From positions 1-15,738 of the forward strand of contig JBHLKN010000040.1 in the NCBI GenBank assembly GCA_048886645.1: DNA of 15,738 nucleotides, given 5' to 3'. The notes beneath the pieces were generated by a model that was given only the letters and a program-made list of their open reading frames with translations, was not told where the DNA came from and searched no databases. Numbering within the stretch: the stretch's first letter is position 1; each line of letters begins with the position of its first letter. The translations under genes were made by a program, and so were the position numbers. Below are positions 1 through 7,848 of this stretch, piece after piece. Origin of the DNA: Wukongarchaeum sp048886645. Lineage in GTDB: Archaea; Asgardarchaeota; Wukongarchaeia; Wukongarchaeales; Wukongarchaeaceae.

Positions 1-347
1 TTATTGTGTAATTTTTCATCCTTTATTAGTACTGGAATGCCTTCTATTAATATTTTAAACCTTAAATTTGGGTCTATGTCTTGAAGCTGAAGTAGATCCA
101 CGGGTATGCCAAGTTGTATTTCTATTTTAGTCCCTAAACTTAAAAATTCGTTAAAGGGTAAGTAGGGCATAGCGTATATTGCGATATAAATATCTCTAAT
201 GTGCTCTCTTCTAGTAAAACTCCCAAAGATGTAACATAGTTTTACACTATCTTCTTTTTCGAGGATGATCTTGAGACTGTCTAGTAATGCCCTTTTCTCT
301 TCACTGTTTAACTTATAATATACAATTTTATCATATTTTGATTCCAT
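1..347 (-). CDS. MNT-type minimal nucleotidyltransferase (partial)
   Basis: The first 115 codons are open and the gene leaves the window at base 1, so its C-terminus is missing. The motif GSFTRR at residues 42-47 followed by RDIYIAI at 51-57 is the helix-turn and metal-binding strand of the MNT/KNTase nucleotidyltransferase fold. A third carboxylate candidate sits in IPVDLL (Asp84). Proteins of this size usually act as the MntA antitoxin that AMPylates a HEPN toxin (HepT), or as orphan nucleotidyltransferases. Oddly, the expected Asp-x-Asp pair reads Asp52-Ile-Tyr54, so one catalytic metal ligand is replaced by Tyr, and activity may be lost. The ATG overlaps the end of the 41-codon ORF by 17 bases, so translation is probably coupled to it. 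No HEPN gene is visible; it could lie beyond the window edge. The family call is good, the function uncertain. Confidence 0.75.
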   Translation of the reverse strand, partial: MESKYDKIVYYKLNSEEKRALLDSLKIILEKEDSVKLCYIFGSFTRREHIRDIYIAIYAMPYLPFNEFLSLGTKIEIQLGIPVDLLQLQDIDPNLRFKILIEGIPVLIKDEKLHN

Positions 348-456
348 ATTTGTTTTCCACCGCTTTTAATAAGCCTTCTACAGAATCAAAGTTCTTTTTG
401 ATTGAGGTGTATGGACATAAGTCTGAAAAGGCTTGTCGGATGTTTCTTTTGCTCAT
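331..456 (-). CDS. 41-residue mini-ORF between reductase and nucleotidyltransferase
   Basis: A short frame begins with ATG in an ATGA overlap with the stop codon of the upstream reductase. It ends inside the start of the nucleotidyltransferase gene. The product (starts MSKRNIRQ, ends YGIKI) is basic at the N-terminus with one Cys. It matches no family I recognise. The overlaps at both ends suggest it is translated, either as a real small protein or as a coupling peptide that carries ribosomes to the next gene. It could also be the C-terminal remnant of a longer gene such as a HEPN partner. The longer open frame upstream of this ATG is antisense-like read-through of the reductase tail, so I do not extend it. 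Confidence 0.4.
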   Translation of the reverse strand: MSKRNIRQAFSDLCPYTSIKKNFDSVEGLLKAVENKYGIKI

Positions 457-1859
457 TGGGTTCTTTGTAGTCTTTTTGTTATTAGTTCTGATGCGTTTGA
501 CCATGGGGGGATGTAGTCTGAGAGTGGGGGTGAGTAGCATGTGTCTATGTTTTCTAGGTCGAAGGCCGTAGCTTTTTTTTGTATGGCTGTGGCTATGGTG
601 TTTATTATTTGAGCGATTCCTTCCCCTCCAACGATTTGTGCTCCAATTATTAGACCGTTTTTCGGTTCTGCTAGGAGTTTTACTTTGGTTTTTTTACCTC
701 CTGGGTAGTAGTGAGCACGTGTTTCGCCTATAATTTTTTGTTTTATGGGGTTTATTCCTGCTTTTTTTGCTGTGGTTTCTGTTAGTCCTACGGCACCTAT
801 TTCTATGTCGAAAATTTTTGTTACTGTGCTTATTAAAACGCCAAGAAACGTTTTTGAACCTCCGACAGCGTTGATTCCTGCGATTTTGCCTTGTCTTACA
901 GCAGAGCTTCCGAGGAGGGGGGTTACCCATTCGCCGGTAATTTGGTGTTTTACTTCAGCACAATCCCCGCATGCGTAAACGTTGGAGATCGGCTCATCAC
1001 TACCTTTTGTTGTGAGGATGTTCATTTTTTCATCGACCTTTATGCCGTTTCCTATTTTTGCGAAACTTTTTGCAATTTTTACGTTTGGCTTGAAGCCTAC
1101 TGCTAGCACTGTAAAATCTGCGGTTATTTCTTCTCCGTCTACAGATATGCTTTCAACTTGTTTTTCTCCGTTTATTGCTTCAACTTTTTTGCCTATTAGG
1201 AGGGATATTTCTTCTTTTTTTAGGTGTGTTTCTACTTCTTTTGCCATGTCGGAGTCAAGCATTTGGGGTAAAATTTGGGGCAACATTTCGACTACTGTTA
1301 CCTTAATCCTCTGGCTTGATAGGGCTGAAGCTGCTTCTAGACCTACTAAGCCTCCCCCAATGATAACCCCGTGGCTATCTTTTCTTTTTTTAACGAATTC
1401 TTTTATTTCGCGCCAATCGTCAATTGTTCTGGTTTGAAAGACGTTATCTTTGTTTATTCCTTCAATGGGGGGTATAAATGAGCGGGCTCCTGTGGCAATG
1501 ATTAGAGCGTCAAAACCTAAAACTTCCTCCTTCCCCCCTCCATTAGGAGCTATGGAAATGGTCTTACCGGTTAAATCGATTTCTAAAACCTCGCTGTTTG
1601 CCTTATATTCTATCTTGTTCATCTTGAGGAATTGGGGGGTGTAAACGATTAAAGCCTCGAAATCGTCGATTACGCCTTCAAGAACGAAAGGAAGACCACA
1701 CCTAGAATAGCCAATATAGGGTTCTTTATCAATAACGGTTATCTCTGCTTCTCGATCGTATTTTCGAGCGTAAGCGGCAGCCGTGCACCCTGCAGCACCA
1801 GCACCAACGATAACAACGCGTTTACCCAAAAGCAACCAACTCTTACCACAAAAGAACAT
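453..1859 (-). CDS. FAD-dependent pyridine nucleotide-disulfide oxidoreductase (CoA-disulfide reductase/NADH oxidase family)
   Basis: The product is 468 residues, normal for the family. FAD-binding GAGAAG is at residues 19-24. The active-site motif YSRCGLPF with Cys54 is the single-cysteine redox centre of CoA-disulfide reductases, NADH oxidases and peroxidases. The second Rossmann motif GGGLVG for NAD(P)H is at 168-173, the FAD motif ACGDC at 296-300, and the C-terminal dimerisation domain follows with HYYPGG. Family members reduce CoA-disulfide or polysulfide, or reduce O2, using NAD(P)H in the cytoplasm; sequence alone does not decide which. The chosen ATG overlaps the metG stop as TAATG. 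In-frame TTG codons a few residues later are alternatives, because the Rossmann strand only starts at about residue 13. The gene is the second of an overlapping operon and ends in an ATGA overlap with the mini-ORF. Confidence 0.9.
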   Translation of the reverse strand: MFFCGKSWLLLGKRVVIVGAGAAGCTAAAYARKYDREAEITVIDKEPYIGYSRCGLPFVLEGVIDDFEALIVYTPQFLKMNKIEYKANSEVLEIDLTGKTISIAPNGGGKEEVLGFDALIIATGARSFIPPIEGINKDNVFQTRTIDDWREIKEFVKKRKDSHGVIIGGGLVGLEAASALSSQRIKVTVVEMLPQILPQMLDSDMAKEVETHLKKEEISLLIGKKVEAINGEKQVESISVDGEEITADFTVLAVGFKPNVKIAKSFAKIGNGIKVDEKMNILTTKGSDEPISNVYACGDCAEVKHQITGEWVTPLLGSSAVRQGKIAGINAVGGSKTFLGVLISTVTKIFDIEIGAVGLTETTAKKAGINPIKQKIIGETRAHYYPGGKKTKVKLLAEPKNGLIIGAQIVGGEGIAQIINTIATAIQKKATAFDLENIDTCYSPPLSDYIPPWSNASELITKRLQRTQ

Positions 1860-3916
1860 TAACTGATGTGGGATCCGGGGGGTACTTTTTCGTCTGGGAT
1901 TAGGAGGCGTACTGTTTCTCCGTCGGTTGATTCTGCTGCTAGGACCATTCCTTCTGAGGTTATTCCTTTGATTTTTGCAGGTTTCAGGTTTACTAAAACT
2001 ACTACGTTTTTTCCTACGAGATCTTCTGGGGAGTACCATTTTCGCAATCCTGCTACAAGGGTTCGGTCTTTTCCTTCTCCTAGGTCTACTGAAAACTTTA
2101 TTAGTCGGTCGGTCCCTTTAACCGGTTCTGCTTTTTTAATAACGCCGATCCTTATATCTAACCGTTTAAACTCTTCAATGGTCACTATTTCTTCTTCTTT
2201 CATCTCTTCCACCACCTTCTTTTCTTTCTCTTCGCTTCTTATTTTGGCAAGTTTTTCTTGAAGCTCATTTTTATCAACTTTATTAAAGGATAAGCTCGGG
2301 ATTGAGATTTTTTGTCCTTCTTTTACCAAAAGTTCTCCTGCACTATCCCATGATTGTTGGTGTATGGTTCCCTCTAATCCAAGCATCTTCCAGATATTTT
2401 CACAAACTTTTGGCATTATTGGGGTGAAAAGAATTGCTAGTGATCTAACAACTTGTACGCATAAGTTGAGGACTGTTCCAGCCTTTTCTCTGTCTTCGTT
2501 TATTAGGTGCCATGGTGCTTTTTCGTTAAGGTATGCGTTAGCGGCTCTAGCAAGGGCTAAAGCTTGGGAGCATGCTTCTTTAAACTTGAAGTTTTCAAAG
2601 GCTTCTCCAACGATTTTAGGCGCTTCTTCGATCTTTTGAATAAGGGAATTGTCTACAGAATCCAGAACTCCTCTTTTTGGCATGATGCTCTCAAAATAGT
2701 TTGAAATAAAGGTTAAAGTTCTGTGTATAAAGTTGCCTAAAACATCGTTTAAATCGCTATTAATACGGGTTTCCAGCTCGTCCCAAGTGAAACTGTAATC
2801 TTTAACCTCAGGCCGTGTGGCGATTAATAAGTATCTCCAATAGTCGACAGGAAGCAGTTCTAAAGCTTCATCGATCCACACTCCAACACCCCTGCTTTTA
2901 GAAAACTTGTCTCCCTCAAAGAGGAGGAATTCTGTGCTTGGAACGTTATAAGGGATCACGTAACCCGAACCGTTGGCTAATAGGAGGGCGGGGAAAACGA
3001 CGAGGTGGAAAACTATGTTATCTTTGCCTATAAAAAAGAGGGTGCGTGTTTTTTCATCAAGCCAGTAGTCTTTCCATTTTTCAGGGTTTTTAGCGATCTT
3101 TTCCGCCCACTCTTTGGTGGCAGATACGTATCCCAAAACTGCTTCAAACCACACATAGATAACTTTTCCTCCCGATTCTGGGAAGGGGGCAGGTATACCC
3201 CATGAAAGATCCCGCGTTATTGCTCTTGGTTTTAAACCTTCCTCTAAAAAGCTTAGGCTCCAAGATCTAGCGTTATCAGGGATGGCTTCGTTGTTCTTGA
3301 TGAAATCTTTTAATTTTTCTTGGAATTTAGGGAAATCGAGATACCAGTGCTCTGTTTTTTTGATTATGGGTGTGGTGCCACATATAACGCAGTATGGGTT
3401 GATAAGTTGGGTGGGTTCTAATGGTTTTCCGCAGGTGTCGCATTGGTCGCCCCTTGCCCCTTCTGTGTGACAGTATGGGCATTCTCCTTCGACAAAACGG
3501 TCGGGGAGAAATTTTTCATCTTTTGGGCAGTAGGTTAATTCTTCTTCTTTTGTGAAAATATATCCGTTATCATAAATTTTCTTGAAAAAGTCTTGTACAA
3601 ACTCATAATGATGGGGATTATAAGTGAGTGTATAATTGTCGTAACTGATTTCCCAAAGCTTAAACAGCTCGCTAACCTTTGCATGCATTTCTAAAGCTAG
3701 GTTTTCAGGTTTCATCCCTCTTTTCAGAGCCTCAACTTCTATAGGGGTTCCATGGCAATCAGATCCACTAACAAAAACTATATCGTCACCTTTAAGACGT
3801 AAATAACGGGCAAAGACATCAGCTGACAAAACAGACCCTATCATGTTACCTAGGTGAGGAATACCGCTCACATAAGGCCAAGCACTAGTTACAACCCATT
3901 TTCTCTTTTTGCCCAA
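1859..3916 (-). CDS. metG: Methionyl-tRNA synthetase with C-terminal tRNA-binding domain
   Basis: This class I aminoacyl-tRNA synthetase (685 residues) charges tRNA-Met with methionine. The HIGH-type motif is HLGN at residues 21-24 and the KMSKS-type loop is KFSKS at 337-341. The connective insertion carries zinc-knuckle CxxC pairs at CPYC, CDTC and CVIC. A fourth position reads CPKDE instead of CxxC, so one knuckle may bind metal poorly or not at all. The last roughly 100 residues (from EEFKRLDIRIG) are an OB-fold EMAPII/Trbp111-type tRNA-binding domain. In many archaea this is a separate protein; here it is fused. The start is TTG, supported by a strong SD (AGGAGGCG, 3930-3923) six bases upstream. 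The gene leads an operon with the FAD reductase, the mini-ORF and the nucleotidyltransferase. Confidence 0.97.
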   Translation of the reverse strand: MGKKRKWVVTSAWPYVSGIPHLGNMIGSVLSADVFARYLRLKGDDIVFVSGSDCHGTPIEVEALKRGMKPENLALEMHAKVSELFKLWEISYDNYTLTYNPHHYEFVQDFFKKIYDNGYIFTKEEELTYCPKDEKFLPDRFVEGECPYCHTEGARGDQCDTCGKPLEPTQLINPYCVICGTTPIIKKTEHWYLDFPKFQEKLKDFIKNNEAIPDNARSWSLSFLEEGLKPRAITRDLSWGIPAPFPESGGKVIYVWFEAVLGYVSATKEWAEKIAKNPEKWKDYWLDEKTRTLFFIGKDNIVFHLVVFPALLLANGSGYVIPYNVPSTEFLLFEGDKFSKSRGVGVWIDEALELLPVDYWRYLLIATRPEVKDYSFTWDELETRINSDLNDVLGNFIHRTLTFISNYFESIMPKRGVLDSVDNSLIQKIEEAPKIVGEAFENFKFKEACSQALALARAANAYLNEKAPWHLINEDREKAGTVLNLCVQVVRSLAILFTPIMPKVCENIWKMLGLEGTIHQQSWDSAGELLVKEGQKISIPSLSFNKVDKNELQEKLAKIRSEEKEKKVVEEMKEEEIVTIEEFKRLDIRIGVIKKAEPVKGTDRLIKFSVDLGEGKDRTLVAGLRKWYSPEDLVGKNVVVLVNLKPAKIKGITSEGMVLAAESTDGETVRLLIPDEKVPPGSHIS

Positions 3917-3922
3917 GAAAAA

Positions 3923-3930
3923 CGCCTCCT
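3923..3930 (-). promoter_or_regulatory. Shine-Dalgarno fixing the TTG start of metG
   Basis: AGGAGGCG on the minus strand lies six bases before TTG at 3916. There is no competing ATG or GTG at suitable spacing, so the TTG start is well supported. Confidence 0.8.
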
Positions 3931-4072
3931 AATAGATGCAAACGAATTAATAATAGTAATAAGAGTATGTTTGGAACAGTTTGTTTAAAAGTTATTCTGA
4001 AAAAACTCTTTAAAACTATTTGACCTAAGTGAACTACGCTTTTCAGTAGGGTATAAGGTTGGTTTTGTTTTC
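3931..4072. promoter_or_regulatory. Divergent promoter region between metG and the PHP gene
   Basis: This intergenic stretch separates two divergent genes. A TATA-like TTTTAAAC on the minus strand (3990-3983) could drive metG with a leader of roughly 45 bases. A TATA-like TTTAAAAC on the plus strand (about 4010-4017) could drive the PHP gene with a leader of about 30 bases. Neither gives a perfect archaeal BRE/TATA, and the PHP gene has no clear SD. The boxes are inference from spacing only. Confidence 0.35.
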
Positions 4073-4753
4073 ATGGGGAATAAAAAGATTTTAAACGGAA
4101 AATTTGACCTTCACGTCCATACAAACTACTCAAAAGACGGTGTAAGTAGTGTTGAAGAAATTCTTACAAAGGCAAAAGCTTTAGGTTTGAATGGTTTAGC
4201 AATTACAGATCATGACGCTATAGATGGAGCGCTAAAAGCGCTAAGAATAGCTGATAAATTCGGTTTAATAGTGGTCCCAGGTATAGAAGTCACCACAAAA
4301 GAAGGAGAAATTCTCGTTTTAGGGGTAAAAAGCCCGATACAAAGAAAACTACCTGTGGTGGAAACGGTCAAAAAAGCAAGAGAGTTGGGAGGTTTTGTTA
4401 TAGTACCCCATGCATATGACTATTTGAGAAAGGCTATAGGGCGTGTCGCTGAATATTTAGACATAGATGCCGTTGAAGCTTTAAACGGAGGAGAATTTCT
4501 CCTGTTTTCCAACATTTTTGCTAGAAAATTGGCTAAAAGAAGAAAGCTCCCGATGACTGCAGGAAGTGACGCCCACAGTATTAAAACATTAGGATGCGCA
4601 TACACCATAATCCAAGAAGAAGTCTCAAACTACCAAGACGTTATTCAAGCCATTAAAAAAGGCAATACTCGACTCGTGGGAAAGGTTATTCGCCTTCCAA
4701 GAGTAAAAGAAGCAATAATCAGAAGAAAACAAAGAAAAAGAAAAACTAACTAA
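4073..4753 (+). CDS. PHP-domain metal-dependent phosphoesterase
   Basis: The product is 226 residues and is essentially a single PHP domain. All expected metal-ligand motifs are visible: DLHVHT (His14, His16), ITDHD (His47, Asp48), PGIEVT (Glu72), VPHAYD (His123), and SDAH (Asp176, His178). PHP proteins of this type are trinuclear-metal phosphoesterases. Known relatives include histidinol phosphatase, nucleoside 3',5'-bisphosphate phosphatase (RNase AM/YciV) and the exonuclease domain of DNA polymerases. The compact size and absence of other domains leave the substrate undecided. The very basic C-terminal tail (many Arg and Lys over the last 20 residues) could contact nucleic acid. It is transcribed divergently from metG, and translation probably starts without a strong SD. 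Confidence 0.88.
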   Translation: MGNKKILNGKFDLHVHTNYSKDGVSSVEEILTKAKALGLNGLAITDHDAIDGALKALRIADKFGLIVVPGIEVTTKEGEILVLGVKSPIQRKLPVVETVKKARELGGFVIVPHAYDYLRKAIGRVAEYLDIDAVEALNGGEFLLFSNIFARKLAKRRKLPMTAGSDAHSIKTLGCAYTIIQEEVSNYQDVIQAIKKGNTRLVGKVIRLPRVKEAIIRRKQRKRKTN

Positions 4754-4803
4754 AAAAGAAAAAAGGGGGGGGATATGGTTGGGAAAATTAAAAGTCAGCC
4801 CCC
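4754..4803 (-). terminator. Candidate terminator region for the ribbon-helix-helix gene
   Basis: In the minus direction, downstream of the regulator stop codon, a weak stem pairs TTGGG (4805-4801) with CCCAA (4783-4779). It is followed by a run of eight C and then a T-rich tract (4764-4754). T-rich tracts are the main archaeal termination signal; the hairpin may be incidental. On the plus strand the same stretch is A-rich and would not terminate the PHP gene. Confidence 0.35.
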
Positions 4804-4859
4804 AAGCCGCCATCGCCTTTACAAGGAATTAATACACCCACACACTTGTTTTTAATCCC

Positions 4860-5099
4860 TTAATGAATTAAGGCCATTTCTTCCTCTTCTTCTCCTACGT
4901 TCACTTTATCTTTTGGTACTATGTATTTTGGAATAATTCGTTCTTTTGATACTTTTTGCCTCTTCCACAACTCCTCCTTTAAAAGGTCTCTAATAGCGCT
5001 ACGAATAGCTTCTGAGCGGTTAGGATAGCGCTGACTTCTGACTAGAAAATCCAACCCCTCAATAAGTTCAACCGGTAGATGCACAGTAACTAAACGCAC
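4860..5099 (-). CDS. Ribbon-helix-helix (CopG/MetJ-fold) transcriptional regulator
   Basis: The 79-residue product starts with a beta-strand (RLVTVHLP), then an amphipathic helix and a second helix with the turn NRSEAIRSAIRDLL. This is the ribbon-helix-helix DNA-binding fold (about residues 1-45), which dimerises and inserts its strand pair into the major groove. The remainder is a charged tail ending in an acidic EEEEE run, with no recognised effector domain, so it is not NikR-like. The start is GTG, supported by AGGAGGAAA (5114-5106) six bases upstream. A minus-strand TATA-like box and two inverted repeats lie in the leader, suggesting autoregulation as in many proteins of this fold. It could also be the antitoxin half of a toxin-antitoxin pair, but no toxin gene is adjacent. 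Confidence 0.85.
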   Translation of the reverse strand: MRLVTVHLPVELIEGLDFLVRSQRYPNRSEAIRSAIRDLLKEELWKRQKVSKERIIPKYIVPKDKVNVGEEEEEMALIH

Positions 5100-5154
5100 A
5101 AGCAGTTTCCTCCTATAAATACCGATTAAAAGCGATGCATTAACAAATTTTCAA

Positions 5155-5174
5155 AGGACTTTCAAGACAGTCCT
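5155..5174. repeat. Inverted repeat in the leader of the RHH gene
   Basis: AGGACT (5155-5160) and AGTCCT (5169-5174) are perfect 6-bp inverted arms around an 8-base spacer. They lie about 40-60 bases before the GTG start and would form a small RNA hairpin or a dyad operator. Confidence 0.5.
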
Positions 5175-5177
5175 CAT

Positions 5178-5193
5178 ATATTAATTGTAATAT
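5178..5193. promoter_or_regulatory. Palindromic operator candidate at the RHH promoter
   Basis: ATATTA (5178-5183) and TAATAT (5188-5193) are perfect inverted arms around a 4-base spacer. The dyad falls where transcription should start, about 25 bases downstream of the minus-strand TATA-like box. This is the expected position for a repressor site that blocks RNA polymerase. Binding by the adjacent RHH protein is inference. Confidence 0.45.
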
Positions 5194-5210
5194 CTCTAAC
5201 GTATCACTAA

Positions 5211-5220
5211 CCTTTATATA
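5211..5220 (-). promoter_or_regulatory. TATA-like box for the RHH gene
   Basis: The minus-strand sequence TATATAAAGG is a good match to an archaeal TATA box. It is about 110 bases upstream of the GTG start. It gives the regulator its own promoter, independent of the upstream methylthiotransferase gene. Confidence 0.5.
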
Positions 5221-5278
5221 GACAAAACAAGCTTTTTCTCCCTACCTATCCTCCTTTTTTTTATTTCTATTCTACCTC

Positions 5279-5295
5279 AAGATTTCTCCAATCTT
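5279..5295 (-). terminator. Small hairpin just after the methylthiotransferase gene
   Basis: AAGATT (5279-5284) and AATCTT (5290-5295) form a perfect 6-bp stem with a 5-base loop, beginning within 10 bases of the upstream gene's stop codon. The minus-strand sequence after it is A-rich rather than T-rich, so it may be a 3'-end or RNA-stability element rather than an intrinsic terminator. Confidence 0.3.
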
Positions 5296-5301
5296 TAATC
5301 C

Positions 5302-6765
5302 TTATTTTTTCTTGTTAATAATTTTGCCTAGGAGATAATTTTCTGAAATATCAACAATCTCAACCTCAAGAAAATCACCTAAAGAAGCGCCTTCAAGGTC
5401 TTCTTTTAAAACTATTGGCTTGTAAGCATAGTTTCTTGAAACAAAAACCTCTTTATTTCTCTTCTCGTTTACAAGCACTCTACCCTTCCAACCGATCCAT
5501 TTGGAGTTTCTTTCCAACTTTAACTTATTACAAAGCTCATAAAGCTCCTTACTCCGCTTTTTAATAAGTTTTGGATGTAACTTATCAGGACGCTTAGAAG
5601 CTGGAGTATCCGGTCTATCACCGTATCTTGAAATATTAATAACGTCAGGCTTCAAAATTCTCACAAGGCGTAAAGTCTTATGAAAATCTTCTAAAGATTC
5701 TCCGGGAAAACCAACTATCACATCGGTAGCTACAGAAATATTAGGAAAAGTGTTTCTAAATCCGTCTATAACCTTAAAAAACTCGTCAACAGAATACTTC
5801 CTGCCCATTTCGCGAAGAATTCCATCAGAACCGCTCTGAACGGGTATGTGGACAAACTTGTAAACTTTATGGCTTCCAAATGCAGTAACGAGCTTGTGCA
5901 AAATGGGAAGAGCGGTATCAGGGTTCATCATACCAACCCTAACAAAGAAATCTCCCTCAACTTCACAAACACGGGAAAGCAAAACCCCTAAATTAACGCC
6001 ATTAGCCTCCCCAACAACACTTTTCCTAATAAAATCACCATCATCATCACTGTCCCTAAAGTCGACACCATAAGAAGCCGTATCCTGGGCTGTAAGGAGG
6101 ATCTCCCTTGCCCCTCTTGAAACACTTGCCTTGACCTCTCCCAAAATAGTTTCAATAGGATAAGAAAACAAACCGCCCATAGCCTTCTTGACTAAACAAT
6201 AAGCACAACTACCCAAACACCCCTGGCTAATGGGCACAATAGCGGCAAAATCACTAAAACGAGCCCTAGGAAGGCAGAGTTTCACCTCCCTTCTAACTCC
6301 TAATAACTCCACCCTATCGCCTGAAACCGCTCGTCGAACCACATCAACACAATCAGTAACATGATGAGGACCAAACATGCTAGCCTTAGGCGCTAAACGT
6401 TGCACCAACCAAGGTTCAGCCTCGGGCATACAACCAGCAACAATCAAACGTTTCTCAGAAAGACTTGCAAGCTCTTTTATACGATTGATCAAACGATGCT
6501 CAGTTGGCTGCTTCACCACGCAAGTCAAAATAATAACAACATCAGCCAAATCCAAATCATCGACTAAACTAAAACCAGCCTCAGAAAGCAAACCGCGAAC
6601 AATCTCAGCCTCACCCCGAGAAAAAGTACAACCATAAACCTCAACATAAACGCGAGTATCAGAACCACCACTTACTACATCAACACAACGACCACTAACT
6701 ACAACGACATCACTGCCAACATAATTCTTACTTCCATTACTACCACTAAATCTCTCCACAACCAA
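5302..6765 (-). CDS. tRNA t6A37 methylthiotransferase (CDKAL1/e-MtaB type)
   Basis: This radical-SAM methylthiotransferase (487 residues) should convert N6-threonylcarbamoyladenosine at tRNA position 37 to its 2-methylthio form. The N-terminal MTTase domain holds three cluster-ligating cysteines: YGCTF (Cys46), LTCVV (Cys82) and AGCMPE (Cys112). The radical SAM motif CLGSCAYC supplies Cys183, Cys187 and Cys190. A C-terminal TRAM-like beta-barrel (about residues 425-485) would bind tRNA. The start is uncertain. TTG at 6765 has only a weak GGTGGT upstream, and GTG two codons later is equally possible. Either way the first roughly 36 residues are a Gly/Ser/Val-rich extension before the conserved domain. 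The 5' part of the gene is strikingly poor in A and C on its coding strand. It stands alone, with the RHH gene downstream. Confidence 0.92.
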   Translation of the reverse strand: MVVERFSGSNGSKNYVGSDVVVVSGRCVDVVSGGSDTRVYVEVYGCTFSRGEAEIVRGLLSEAGFSLVDDLDLADVVIILTCVVKQPTEHRLINRIKELASLSEKRLIVAGCMPEAEPWLVQRLAPKASMFGPHHVTDCVDVVRRAVSGDRVELLGVRREVKLCLPRARFSDFAAIVPISQGCLGSCAYCLVKKAMGGLFSYPIETILGEVKASVSRGAREILLTAQDTASYGVDFRDSDDDGDFIRKSVVGEANGVNLGVLLSRVCEVEGDFFVRVGMMNPDTALPILHKLVTAFGSHKVYKFVHIPVQSGSDGILREMGRKYSVDEFFKVIDGFRNTFPNISVATDVIVGFPGESLEDFHKTLRLVRILKPDVINISRYGDRPDTPASKRPDKLHPKLIKKRSKELYELCNKLKLERNSKWIGWKGRVLVNEKRNKEVFVSRNYAYKPIVLKEDLEGASLGDFLEVEIVDISENYLLGKIINKKK

Positions 6766-6810
6766 TCAACCACCACAAACAAAAACCAACAAAGAAAGAA
6801 AAAATTTCTC

Positions 6811-7647
6811 TTATCGTTCCAAAAGTTTTGTTCCACATTTGATACAGAATTTTGAGCCTTCTAAAACCTTCGCCCCACATTTAATACAATACTTTTGAAA
6901 AGGCTTCTCTTCGGAACCTTTTGAGTATAACAAGGCTTGATCTAATTCATAAGCCCACCGAATCCTTCTAGTTAGTATTTTAAAATATGAAACAACTAAA
7001 ACTATTATTCCGATAACTGCTAACATTGGCGCGTTTTCTAAAACATAACTTGCGTTCGTATTCCAGAGAGAATGAAGTGTTACTGCCACTATGTAACCTT
7101 TTACCCATGTACCTCCCTGAATTTTCGATCTTCCAACCTCGGAACCTAAATATCCAGTAAAAAGCAAGTGCCCCACAACTAGGCCTAAACCCCTTATAAA
7201 TGTGAGCTGAACTCCTGCCGTAAAGTCGAATTGGGTGTAAGCTGTTAAACCGTATGAAATGTTTTCTATGAAAGCAAAACCAGCGCCGATAGTGCCTCCA
7301 TAAAGTAAACCGTCCATGGCACCATCAAACTCCGGGTCATCTCGTAACCTGAGAACAAACAGTCCTTTGCATGCTTCCTCGATTATAGGCCCGCCTATAG
7401 CAATAAGTTGAAGCTTAGTTAAACCCAAATTCGTTAAAGCAAGAGTGTTAAAAATTACAGCGAGAATAGTCGCTAACATGCCATAATAAAAGGCTTTTGC
7501 TATCTTTCTTGGAGGCTCTTTTTCATACTTATCCTTACAATACAATATCACCACGTAAAATAGGGAAAATAGGAAGGCTATAGCGACAATATAAGTCCAT
7601 TTTGGCGCAGATTGCAACTTATCACTCAATTCATCGATAAAAGCCAC
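6811..7647 (-). CDS. PrsW-family intramembrane metalloprotease with C-terminal zinc ribbon
   Basis: The 278-residue product has several hydrophobic segments (starting near residues 18, 55, 75, 110, 145, 180 and 208). The PrsW signature is complete: PIIEEACK with the EE pair at 90-91, FIENISY with Glu128 and Tyr132, a His at 160, and HSLWN at 192-196. PrsW and its CAAX-protease superfamily relatives cleave membrane proteins; bacterial PrsW releases an anti-sigma factor. Archaeal substrates are unknown. The last 30 residues form a CxxC...CxxC zinc ribbon (YCIKC and FCIKC), which is not part of the protease and probably binds a partner or nucleic acid at the cytoplasmic face. The start is GTG, preceded by GAGGGAT. 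Neighbours give no clear functional hint. Confidence 0.9.
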   Translation of the reverse strand: MAFIDELSDKLQSAPKWTYIVAIAFLFSLFYVVILYCKDKYEKEPPRKIAKAFYYGMLATILAVIFNTLALTNLGLTKLQLIAIGGPIIEEACKGLFVLRLRDDPEFDGAMDGLLYGGTIGAGFAFIENISYGLTAYTQFDFTAGVQLTFIRGLGLVVGHLLFTGYLGSEVGRSKIQGGTWVKGYIVAVTLHSLWNTNASYVLENAPMLAVIGIIVLVVSYFKILTRRIRWAYELDQALLYSKGSEEKPFQKYCIKCGAKVLEGSKFCIKCGTKLLER

Positions 7648-7683
7648 TTTTATCCCTCAAATTGATCATGGAGCAAAACTATT

Positions 7684-7848
7684 TTAATCACTCTTTTCTT
7701 CGATTTCTTTTTCCGTCATTTTTCTTAATTTTTGTTTTAGAATAAGAAGAAAAGTTTTGGGTGGAATTTTAATACTTTGCTCCCGTAAACTTGTTTTGTA
7801 TGAAGTATAAATGTCGTTAAACAGACAACTAATACCGTATAAACGGCG
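7684..7848 (-). pseudogene. Start-less open frame, possible gene remnant (A)
   Basis: There are 54 sense codons between two stops, with no ATG or GTG until near the end (MTEKEIEE). The translation (for example LFNDIYTSYK and KIPPKTFLLILKQK) has the balanced Lys/Ile/Leu/Glu make-up and helical look of a small archaeal DNA-binding protein. It could be the 3' remnant of a lost gene. It might equally be chance, as the region is AT-rich. Confidence 0.25.

Noticed and set aside
287..1644. Plus-strand open frames opposite the FAD reductase
   Set aside because: They are antisense to a gene with clear family motifs, and none has an SD or a recognisable domain.
4765..4803. G8...C5 element as a structured RNA
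   Set aside because: The loop would be long, the pairing is limited, and no RNA family pattern is evident. It is better explained as part of a terminator region.
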